Positions 18,379-25,540 of a DNA stretch of 64,000 bases are shown piece by piece (positions within the stretch are counted from its first letter, which is position 1; each line of letters begins with the position of its first letter). The position numbers and the translations under genes were made by a program. The stretch comes from Phycisphaerales bacterium. GTDB lineage: Bacteria > Planctomycetota > Phycisphaerae > UBA1845 > UTPLA1. The notes beneath the pieces are model-generated. The model did no database searches. It was not told the origin of the DNA and saw only the letters and a program-made list of their open reading frames with translations. Location: assembly GCA_020639075.1 (NCBI GenBank), contig JACKHI010000001.1, forward strand, positions 1 to 64,000, read 5' to 3'.

Positions 18379-18983
18379 CGCACGTATGGCAGTCTGCTGG
18401 CTTCCGAGGGGCAGCGCCAAGAATTGTCAAGTGCAAGGCGGGCTGGCACTCTTGTGATCACTGCAATACGACGACACGTCAGTTGCGATTTCGTGACGAT
18501 AGCGCATTTCAGCGTGGACATACCGATCAGACTCACTTCCAACGATTTTGTGGCAGCGGCCGTCGGCCCTCGTCAGACTGGTCATTGCCTGTGCCAAATC
18601 GGGCGCACAGGTGAACTGCCTGAGAGAAGAATACGTATTAAGTTCCGATTTCCTTGCGCGGAATTCGTTGGTGCGATGATGCGCATTGGAAGCGATGCGT
18701 TATTGCAGTGTGCGGTTCCCAGAGCGTTTTCAACGATACGCAGGTGGCCACGTGTCAAGCGGGTGCGCCATTATCTGAATTAGGTGTTGTTGTGCGCGAA
18801 TCAACACGTGGAGGAATTCAGGACGCTCGCGGCTACGCAGCTTTGCATCTGTCTCATCGACGAGCCACCCATGGACCGTGTTGCCGCCGGAGTGTTATAC
18901 GCTCCGGTCGTCAGTCCAACTCTGGCTTTGCTCGCGTTCGCCGAACACCGGGGTCCGCACGTTCGCCTTTGATCACTTCTTGA
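18379..18983. other. Gap without a recognisable gene
   Basis: About 600 bp, lower in GC than the surroundings. An open frame at 18424-18783 lacks any recognisable domain or ribosome binding site. I see no strong hairpin, tRNA or repeat array here. It may be a decayed gene. Confidence 0.35.
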
Positions 18984-20135
18984 TCAGCAGCAACGATCCG
19001 GTCCGCAGCAGTCCGCGCTTGCTTCGACTGTCGCGTTGTAGTCCATTCCCTTTGTTTCGCGGGCTGAACGGATCGCTGTGCGCTTGCAGTCGAACGGCCG
19101 CGCATCCGCCTCATCCACGGCATTTCGCGGTTCGATGAATACGAATTGTTCCGCATACGGTCCCGATTGGAGCAGTTCGAACGTCTTTCGGCAGACGGCG
19201 ATCCGAACACCGCGCGGGTAGCGATGGTTGTCGTCGTCCATGACCGACGAGAAGGGGCCTTTGTACATCACGGCCTGATGATGTTCGAAGCAGGGGCCTT
19301 CCTTGCCCTTGAAAGCGCGGACGGTCATCGAGCGGAATTCGATTCCCTCGACAGTTTGCCAGGCGTTACTGTCGTAGCGCAGCACTTCGACGCCGTGGAA
19401 GCCTGCTTCCTCGAAGGCTTTGAGGAAGAGATCCTCGCGATAGGCGCCACTGAGGCAGCCGCTCCACAGTTTCTCGTCCTGTTGAAGATGGACGGGCACG
19501 TCTTCGTCGCAGACAACGTCGCTGATAACGGCCTGCCCGCCCTTGCGCAGCACGCGGTACATCTCTCGGAACAGTTGCGCTTTGTCTTCCGGGCGCACGA
19601 GATTGAGCACGCAGTTGGAGACAATGAGGTCGACGGAGTTATCGGCCACGACAGGCTCGGATGCCGCGATGCCGGCACAATAGGCCTCGAACTTCGACAG
19701 GTCCTCGGGCGACTTGATCTGATGCCGTTGAAGCCATTCGCCCGTCTTATCGAGATCGAGCCGCAGATCCTGGATCTTGGCTTTTCGGAAGCTGACGTTT
19801 GCCCAGCCGACGTTTTTCGCGACCGCCTTCTGGTGTTTCCTGGCGAGTGCCAGCATGTCGTCGTTCATGTCGATGCCGATGACGCGACCGTCGGGGCCGA
19901 CGCGCTGGGAGATGATGTAGCAGGCCTTGCCGGCGCCGCTGCCGAGGTCGAGGACCGTCATGCCGGGTTCGGCCCAGGCGGTTGGGTCGCCGCATCCGTA
20001 GTCCTTTTCGATGACTTCGGCTGGGATGGCGGCGAGGTACTTCTCATCGTAGGTGGACGACGGGCAGCAGAGGCCGGCTTCCGGCTCCCTGGCGCCCTCC
20101 GAATACCGGGCCCGTACGGCTTGTTCGACGTCCAT
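18984..20135 (-). CDS. ArsM-like class I SAM methyltransferase
   Basis: A 383-residue methyltransferase. The N-terminus has RYSEGAREPEAGLCCP and IPAEVIEKDYGCGDP, followed by SAM motif I VLDLGSGAGK and the acidic motif GIDMND. The core SNCVLNLV and YRVLRKGG segments follow. The tail ends in CCGPDRCC. Paired cysteines in a SAM methyltransferase recall arsenite methyltransferases and arsenosugar-pathway enzymes, but the catalytic triad of ArsM cannot be proven by eye. Start set at ATG 20135; a TTG lies at 20156. A TIGR04282 transferase gene at 24.3 kb is the only possibly related gene. Confidence 0.65.
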   Translation of the reverse strand: MDVEQAVRARYSEGAREPEAGLCCPSSTYDEKYLAAIPAEVIEKDYGCGDPTAWAEPGMTVLDLGSGAGKACYIISQRVGPDGRVIGIDMNDDMLALARKHQKAVAKNVGWANVSFRKAKIQDLRLDLDKTGEWLQRHQIKSPEDLSKFEAYCAGIAASEPVVADNSVDLIVSNCVLNLVRPEDKAQLFREMYRVLRKGGQAVISDVVCDEDVPVHLQQDEKLWSGCLSGAYREDLFLKAFEEAGFHGVEVLRYDSNAWQTVEGIEFRSMTVRAFKGKEGPCFEHHQAVMYKGPFSSVMDDDNHRYPRGVRIAVCRKTFELLQSGPYAEQFVFIEPRNAVDEADARPFDCKRTAIRSARETKGMDYNATVEASADCCGPDRCC

Positions 20136-20356
20136 ATGGCTTTGCGTTGCGGTCAAAGGTCAAATCTCCCTTGTATGGCCGTTCCAGCGGCTTACCGGCT
20201 TCACTATAGCATCAGTTGGGCAAATTCCGTATGCCGGGCCGCCGATTGCGGACGTGGCCTCGGCCGGGCGGCCGGCCGGGCCCCGATAAGGGGACGGCTG
20301 TATCATAGGCAGCCGAATGGCCACTTCGGTCGGCGACGGCCCCTGTGGAAATGGGC

Positions 20357-20384
20357 TTGCCGGTCCGGCTGGATCGGGTATACT
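20357..20384 (+). promoter_or_regulatory. Putative sigma-70 promoter for the rpsP operon
   Basis: TTGCCG (20357-20362) and TATACT (20379-20384) are separated by 16 bp. The -10 element matches five of six consensus positions. It lies 97 bp before the rpsP ATG in the divergent gap with the methyltransferase gene. The rest of the 20136-20480 gap shows no gene. Confidence 0.45.
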
Positions 20385-20480
20385 CTGGGATTCTGCGCCG
20401 CAATCCGCATCCTGGGCGGAGGCGATTGTGCCGCGCGTTGTAATGGTAGAACCGACAGTGATTTGGCATCCGGGATTCTT

Positions 20481-20762
20481 ATGGCAGTTTCGTTGCGACT
20501 AGTACGATTGGGACGGCGGCATCGAGCATATTTCCGTGTTCGCGTGGCGGATGATCGATTTGCCCCGACAGGGCGGTTCCTGGAAGAATTGGGTCATGTC
20601 GATCCGTTCGAGAAGGACGCGTCCAAGCGAGAGACCCTTAACCGCGAGCGGATCGAGCATTGGCTCGGCCTCGGCGCGACTGTGTCCGACTCCGTCGCAT
20701 CGATCCTCAAGCGAAATGGAATATCCCGTCCGCAGGCGGCCAAGACGACTGCTGCGAGCTAG
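20481..20762 (+). CDS. rpsP: 30S ribosomal protein S16
   Basis: A 93-residue protein beginning MAVSLRLVRLGRRHRAYFRVRV, with the S16 core FLEELGHVDPF and RIEHWLGLGATVSDSVASILK. Length is normal for S16. A longer open frame continues upstream antisense to the methyltransferase gene, but the family N-terminus fixes the start at 20481. It is followed by trmD after 27 bp; the KH-protein and rimM genes often found between them are absent. Confidence 0.95.
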   Translation: MAVSLRLVRLGRRHRAYFRVRVADDRFAPTGRFLEELGHVDPFEKDASKRETLNRERIEHWLGLGATVSDSVASILKRNGISRPQAAKTTAAS

Positions 20763-20789
20763 TTCGGCGAGCGCCGGACGTCACGGCTT

Positions 20790-21518
20790 ATGCGAATCGA
20801 TGTCGTGACATTGTTCCCGGAAGTGTGTGAGCCTTTTTTTCAGGCGAGCATCATCGGCCGGGCGCAGGCGGCAGGCAGAGTCGAAATCGCCTGTACGAAT
20901 CTGCGAGACTACTCGACTGACAAGCATCACACGGTGGATGACCGGCCCTTCGGCGGCGGCCCCGGGATGGTGCTGATGTGCGGCCCGGTGTTCGACGCAG
21001 TGGCCGCGCTTGAGGCAGAGGACCCGAGGTCCGCGACGCGGATCCTGCTGACGCCGCAGGGGCGGCGATTGGATCAGAGCCTCGCCGGCGAGTTGGCGAG
21101 TCGCGAGCGGCTCCTGATTATCGCAGGGCATTACGAGGGCTTCGACGAACGCATTCGGATCGGACTTGAGCCGCTGGAAGTTTCGATCGGCGACTATGTG
21201 CTTTCCGGAGGTGAGGCGGCCGCGATGGTGATCGTCGATTCGGTCGTTCGGCTGCTGCCGGGCGTGCTTGGAGACGACGGATCGGCGGCGGAAGACTCGT
21301 TTTCGATCGTTGCGGGCGAGTCGGAGCAGTGCCTGGAGTACCCGCAATACACCCGCCCTCGCGTATTTCGCGACATGGCGGTGCCCGATGTGCTGATGAG
21401 CGGCGATCACGGCCGCATACGTGAGTGGCGAAAACAGCAAGCGCTGGAGCGAACGAAGGACCGACGCCCGGACCTGATGACCGGATGCGAACCGGATAGC
21501 GGCGGCGACCAACCATGA
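20790..21518 (+). CDS. trmD: tRNA (guanine37-N1)-methyltransferase
   Basis: A 242-residue SPOUT enzyme that methylates G37 of tRNAs reading CNN codons. Diagnostic segments are MRIDVVTLFPE, DDRPFGGGPGMV, the knot motif IIAGHYEGFDERI, SIGDYVLSGGE and the C-terminal YPQYTRPRVF. Length is typical and all expected motifs are present. It lies between rpsP and rplS as in most bacteria. Confidence 0.96.
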   Translation: MRIDVVTLFPEVCEPFFQASIIGRAQAAGRVEIACTNLRDYSTDKHHTVDDRPFGGGPGMVLMCGPVFDAVAALEAEDPRSATRILLTPQGRRLDQSLAGELASRERLLIIAGHYEGFDERIRIGLEPLEVSIGDYVLSGGEAAAMVIVDSVVRLLPGVLGDDGSAAEDSFSIVAGESEQCLEYPQYTRPRVFRDMAVPDVLMSGDHGRIREWRKQQALERTKDRRPDLMTGCEPDSGGDQP

Positions 21519-21543
21519 GTGTGGCGTGCCGCGGAGAAGGACG

Positions 21544-21978
21544 ATGAAGAACAAATATATCGACGCGATTGATGCATCGAACATGAAGCCGCACGTGCCC
21601 GATTTCGAAGTCGGCGACACAGTGTCGGTCGGCGTGAAGATTGTCGAAGGCAACAAGGAACGCATCCAGCCGTTCATCGGCGTCGTCATCGGGCGGCGCG
21701 GCGGCGGCATGACGGAGAGCTTCACTGTCCGTCGCATCGTGAACAACGAAGGCGTCGAGCGCATCTTCCCTGTACACTCGCCGCGGATCGCGAGCATCGA
21801 AGTGCAACGTCATGGCAAGACTCGTCGGGCCAAGCTGTACTACCTTCGCGATCGCGTCGGCAAGTCGCGGAAGCTCCGCGAGCGGCGCGTCTTCAAGAAG
21901 AAGGGCGACGCCCAGATCAGCGGGACGGCGACTGCGTCCGAAGCGCACAAGGCAGAGCCCGAGCCGGCCGCGGTCTGA
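21544..21978 (+). CDS. rplS: 50S ribosomal protein L19
   Basis: A 144-residue L19: PDFEVGDTVSVGVKIVEGNKERIQPFIGVVI, shown as the conserved barrel region, then GVERIFPVHSPRI and KLYYLRDRVGKSRKLRE. A nonstandard Ala/Glu-rich tail of about 30 residues follows KKK. The start at 21544 has GAGAAGGA just upstream, preferred over an in-frame codon at 21526. A strong intrinsic terminator follows. Confidence 0.95.
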   Translation: MKNKYIDAIDASNMKPHVPDFEVGDTVSVGVKIVEGNKERIQPFIGVVIGRRGGGMTESFTVRRIVNNEGVERIFPVHSPRIASIEVQRHGKTRRAKLYYLRDRVGKSRKLRERRVFKKKGDAQISGTATASEAHKAEPEPAAV

Positions 21979-22046
21979 TCGAGCATTGCCGTGGTTCTCG
22001 GCCGTGATGCGCCGGGGCCGAACGTCAGACAGACAGAGTTTCACAG

Positions 22047-22081
22047 CGGCGCCGGCGGACCTCCCGTCGGCGCCGTTTTTT
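22047..22081 (+). terminator. Intrinsic terminator after rplS
   Basis: CGGCGCCGGCGG (22047-22058) pairs with CCGTCGGCGCCG (22064-22075), with one G-T pair, and six T residues follow (22076-22081). It should end the rpsP-trmD-rplS transcript, although yraN starts only 24 bp later. Confidence 0.85.
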
Positions 22082-22104
22082 CTTGGCGATCGCGGAGTTT
22101 CGCC

Positions 22105-22485
22105 ATGGGGCTTTTTCGACGGGATCCGGGAAGTCGGGGCGAACGGGCAGCCCGAAAATTCCTGAAGCGTCTGGGTTGGCGAATTCTCGACGTCAACTAC
22201 AAGTGTGCCGCCGGCGAGCTCGATCTGGTCGCCGATGACGGCGATGCGATCGTCTTCGTCGAGGTCAAGACGCGAACCAGCGACGCGGATGCGGATCCCG
22301 AGGTAAACGTCGATCGACAGAAGTGCCGCAAGCTTGAACGCGTCGCAGCGTACTGGCTCGCCGCCAAAGGAAGGCCCGATCGAGCGTACCGATTCGATGT
22401 CCTGGCCATCGTGATCCGTGATGGAAGCAAGCCTGTGGTTCGCCACATCGAGGAAGCCTTCATTCCGGTCGATTTTACCGGTTGA
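22105..22485 (+). CDS. YraN/UPF0102 family endonuclease-fold protein
   Basis: A 126-residue protein beginning MGLFRRDPGSRGERAARKFLKRLGW, given as two motif parts. It has the restriction-endonuclease-like core GELDLVADDGDAIVFVEVKTR with the D-x(n)-ExK arrangement. This family is conserved beside rplS/rnhB genes in many bacteria and its cellular role is not settled. The start at 22105 has GGAG 8 nt upstream. An extended frame from 21991 would run through the terminator and is rejected. Confidence 0.88.
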   Translation: MGLFRRDPGSRGERAARKFLKRLGWRILDVNYKCAAGELDLVADDGDAIVFVEVKTRTSDADADPEVNVDRQKCRKLERVAAYWLAAKGRPDRAYRFDVLAIVIRDGSKPVVRHIEEAFIPVDFTG

Positions 22486-22543
22486 GTCGGCGTCCTTATG
22501 CGGCTCGCTTTGCACGCCTGGATCATCTACGCTATTCCTCGAA

Positions 22544-23341
22544 ATGACCTGGATCGACTCACACTGCCACCTCACGTATGACGGGCTCGCGGAACGGCTT
22601 GATGAGGTCCTGGATCGTGCCGCCGCAGTCGGCGTCACGGATTGCGTGTGCATCGGCACGGATCTAAAGAATGCCGTGCGGGTCCTCGAACTTTCGGATC
22701 AGTACTCGAATATTCACGCCGTCGCGGGGGTCCATCCGCACGAGGCCGGCAAGGTCGAAAAGGGGTGGGTCGAGGCGCTGACGGGAATCGTCTCGCGAGG
22801 CGACGTGTATGCCGTCGGCGAGATGGGCCTCGACTACCACTACGATTTTGCGGATCGCGACGCTCAAAAGCGCGTGTTCGAGGCTCAGCTCGCAATCGCT
22901 GCGGACGTCGCAAAGCCGATCGTGATCCACTGCCGTGAGGCTCACGTTGATACGCTCGAGATTCTGGAGGCGGCGGCGCCGACGTCGCCTGTTGTCTTTC
23001 ATTGCTTCACTGGAACGCTGAATGAGGCACTGGAGATCATTGACGCCGGTTACTGGATATCCCTCACTGGCGTCGTGACCTTCAAAAAGTCGGACGAATT
23101 GCGTGAGGTTGCCCGTCGGATTCCCGGGGATCGCCTGATGGTCGAGACCGATTCGCCGTATCTGGCCCCCGAGCCGGTTCGAAGCAAACGCCCCAATGAG
23201 CCGGCCTACGTCGTTCATACGGGCCGATGCATCGCCGAGGTGCGCGGCGAGGATATCGAGGCATTTGCCACACGGGTCCGAGCGAATACGATCCGATTTT
23301 ACGGACTACCCACACACGCTGCCGCGGCGCCGGGAAAGTAG
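22544..23341 (+). CDS. tatD: TatD family metal-dependent DNase
   Basis: A 265-residue TIM-barrel hydrolase. Metal ligands are visible as DSHCH (HxH), the Glu in VGEMGLDYH, His in VIHCRE and VFHCFTG, and Asp in VETDSPYLAPE. Length and motifs match TatD/YcfH enzymes, which degrade DNA 3'-5'. The start at 22544 matches the family N-terminus (MTWIDSHCH); the frame upstream overlaps yraN and is not family-like. Confidence 0.92.
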   Translation: MTWIDSHCHLTYDGLAERLDEVLDRAAAVGVTDCVCIGTDLKNAVRVLELSDQYSNIHAVAGVHPHEAGKVEKGWVEALTGIVSRGDVYAVGEMGLDYHYDFADRDAQKRVFEAQLAIAADVAKPIVIHCREAHVDTLEILEAAAPTSPVVFHCFTGTLNEALEIIDAGYWISLTGVVTFKKSDELREVARRIPGDRLMVETDSPYLAPEPVRSKRPNEPAYVVHTGRCIAEVRGEDIEAFATRVRANTIRFYGLPTHAAAAPGK

Positions 23342-23365
23342 CGTCGCTCGAGGTTGAGACACGAA

Positions 23366-24334
23366 GTGCACGCAACAAGCGAAAGAGCCGCGATCGGGAT
23401 AGACATCGGCGGAACGGCCATCAAGGGCGGAGCAGTCACATCCACAGGCCACGTTCTCGCCCAGCGCGAAACGCCAACTGACAACCACGCCGGCATCGAG
23501 TCGATCATCGCACAAATCGCACTGATGGTGTCATCGCTGCAAGACGAGGATGCAGTGAAGTCACGAGAGATCGTGGGCCTCGGTGTCGGGGTTCCGGGGC
23601 TCGTCGACTATCGCGACGGCCGCGTCATCAACTGCGCCAATCTGCCGGGTTGGGAGAACGTTCAGATCGCAAAGCTGCTCGACGATCGGACCGGTCTCGG
23701 CGTGTCGATGGAAAACGACGCGAACAACGCCGCGTTGGCCGAGGCGCGGATCGGCGCGGGTCGAGGTTCCGATTCCATGGCGCTATTGACGCTGGGCACA
23801 GGCGTCGGCTCGGGGCTCATCATCTGCGGGTCGCTTTGGCACGGTGCGGGCGCGACGGCGGGGGAGATCGGTCACACCATCGTGCAACCCGGCGGTCGGC
23901 GATGTACGTGCGGTCAGCAGGGATGTCTCGAAGTCTATGCCTCCGCCAGTGCGACGGCGCGCCGCGTCGTCGAGGCGATTCTGACTGGCGCAAAGTCGAT
24001 ACTCAGCGAGCGCGTCAACAGCGGGCATCCGCTCAATTCGGCCGACGTCGTCGAGGCCGCCAAGGCAGGGGATGCCGTCGGACGCCAGGCGTGGGATGAA
24101 TCGTGTAAGTACCTCGCGATGGCCGCGATTAATCTACAGCACACGTTGGATCCCAAGTGCATCGTTCTCGGCGGCGGCATGAGTGCGGCGGGGGACTTCC
24201 TTCTGGCAAACGTCAATCGGCAGTGCGCGGAGATGATGTCGAGCAGGCTCGGTACCTTGCCCGACATTCGGCTCGCGAAGCTCGGTAATGACGCCGGGTT
24301 CATCGGCGCAGCGCTGAACGCGTTGGACGCATAG
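23366..24334 (+). CDS. ROK family sugar kinase (glucokinase-like)
   Basis: A 322-residue kinase. The ATP motif is IGIDIGGTAIKGG, the sugar-binding region has GLGVGVPGLVD and MENDANNAALAE, and LTLGTGVGSGLI follows. The ROK zinc motif is CTCGQQGCLE, and the Glu-His pair EIGH precedes it. The start is placed at GTG 23366 with GAGG 12 nt upstream; a TTG at 23354 directly abuts that GAGG and is less likely. Phosphorylation of glucose or N-acetylmannosamine is possible. Confidence 0.87.
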   Translation: MHATSERAAIGIDIGGTAIKGGAVTSTGHVLAQRETPTDNHAGIESIIAQIALMVSSLQDEDAVKSREIVGLGVGVPGLVDYRDGRVINCANLPGWENVQIAKLLDDRTGLGVSMENDANNAALAEARIGAGRGSDSMALLTLGTGVGSGLIICGSLWHGAGATAGEIGHTIVQPGGRRCTCGQQGCLEVYASASATARRVVEAILTGAKSILSERVNSGHPLNSADVVEAAKAGDAVGRQAWDESCKYLAMAAINLQHTLDPKCIVLGGGMSAAGDFLLANVNRQCAEMMSSRLGTLPDIRLAKLGNDAGFIGAALNALDA

Positions 24335-24337
24335 GCA

Positions 24338-25042
24338 ATGGACGCGTCAGTCGCCGCACGCAATTCCGAGACGCTTATCATCGTGTTCGCAAAATACCCC
24401 AGGCCCGGCCGGGTCAAGACGCGATTGGTCGGGAAACTCACGGAACGCCAATCGGCGGCCATCCATGCGGCATGCCTGCGCCATACAATGCGAGTCGTTC
24501 GACAAATGGCGTCGGCGGATCGATGGCTGGCCGCCTCGCCGGACAACGCCGATTTTTCAGCGTATGCAGCTGGATGCATCTCCGTCAGGGCGCAAGGTTC
24601 GGGTAATCTCGGCGAACGGCTCGCGCGGATTGCGGGAGACGCATTCGCGTGCGGCTATCGGCGCGTCGCCGTCGTGGGCTGCGATTGCCCGACGATGACG
24701 CCGCAGGACCTGGCATCGGCGTTTGATGGGCTTGAGCGACACGATGTCATGATTGGCCCGGCGCTCGACGGCGGGTACTATCTCATCGCGATGCGGCGAT
24801 TTGCGGCTGCACTGTTCGAGGGAATCGACTGGGGCTCCGCGGAGGTCTACGCTCAGACGGTTCGGCAGGCGAAGAACGTGCAACTGAGCGTCGGCGACCT
24901 TCGAGCGCGTTCCGATCTTGACCGGCCGGACGATTTGCGTCGGCTGCTGGCGGATGACGGCGGTGCCGCTGAGACGACTGAACTTCGCGACGACATACGA
25001 ACGATTATCGAGGAAGGAGACGCACGTGGCAGCGAAGGATGA
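24338..25042 (+). CDS. TIGR04282 / DUF2064 glycosyltransferase-like protein
   Basis: A 234-residue nucleotidyl/glycosyltransferase-fold protein: IIVFAKYPRPGRVKTRLV at the N-terminus, then GNLGERLARI, VVGCDCPTMTP and IGPALDGGYYLIAMRR. These are hallmarks of the TIGR04282 family, annotated for arsenosugar biosynthesis in some clusters. It begins 3 bp after the ROK kinase stop. The ArsM-like gene lies about 4 kb away on the other strand, so linkage is only suggestive. Confidence 0.82.
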   Translation: MDASVAARNSETLIIVFAKYPRPGRVKTRLVGKLTERQSAAIHAACLRHTMRVVRQMASADRWLAASPDNADFSAYAAGCISVRAQGSGNLGERLARIAGDAFACGYRRVAVVGCDCPTMTPQDLASAFDGLERHDVMIGPALDGGYYLIAMRRFAAALFEGIDWGSAEVYAQTVRQAKNVQLSVGDLRARSDLDRPDDLRRLLADDGGAAETTELRDDIRTIIEEGDARGSEG

Positions 25043-25448
25043 CGCGATTCCCCAAAGCAAGGTCCTGATCGTGGACGACAACCATCAGAACCTCGAGCTG
25101 CTCGAGGCCTATCTGGAGGATGCGGCCGACATCACGACGCTTCGCGCCACGAACGGCCAGGAATGCCTGCGCATGGTCCGCGAAGAGAAACCGGATCTGA
25201 TCCTCCTCGACATCATGATGCCGAACATGAGCGGCTACGAGGTCTGCAAGGCGATTCGTCGGGATGACGCGACGAAGGACATTCCTGTTATCCTCGTGAC
25301 GGCGCTGCACGAGATGGCCGATATCGAGCTCGGCATGGACGTCGGCGCGAATGACTTCCTCACGAAGCCCGTCAATCGCGTCGACCTTCTCGCAAGGATC
25401 AATACGCTCTTGCGCGTGCGCCACTTCGGCGACGAATCGGCGTCCTGA
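25026..25448 (+). CDS. Single-domain response regulator
   Basis: A 140-residue receiver domain. Acidic pair DDN near the start (VLIVDDNHQN), phospho-acceptor Asp in LILLDIMMPNMSG, Thr in VILVTAL and Lys in FLTKPVNR are all present. No output domain follows. GTG at 25026 has AAGGAG about 8 nt upstream and overlaps the preceding gene by 17 nt. Its kinase is not adjacent. Confidence 0.88.
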   Translation: MAAKDDAIPQSKVLIVDDNHQNLELLEAYLEDAADITTLRATNGQECLRMVREEKPDLILLDIMMPNMSGYEVCKAIRRDDATKDIPVILVTALHEMADIELGMDVGANDFLTKPVNRVDLLARINTLLRVRHFGDESAS

Positions 25449-25540
25449 TCCCATGCCGGCCCCGGCGATTTCGTCAACATTGAACGACTGACATCTACTG
25501 ACCAACGCGCGGCATCGCAACGCCCGCGACCCGATGCTGA

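Noticed and set aside
19146..20480. Long plus-strand open frame leading into rpsP
   Set aside because: It is antisense to the methyltransferase gene and has no family-like sequence. Only the last 93 codons are S16.
21118..22659. 513-codon minus-strand open frame
   Set aside because: It is a shadow of trmD, rplS, yraN and tatD, rich in Arg/Ser/Pro as expected from GC-rich antisense frames.
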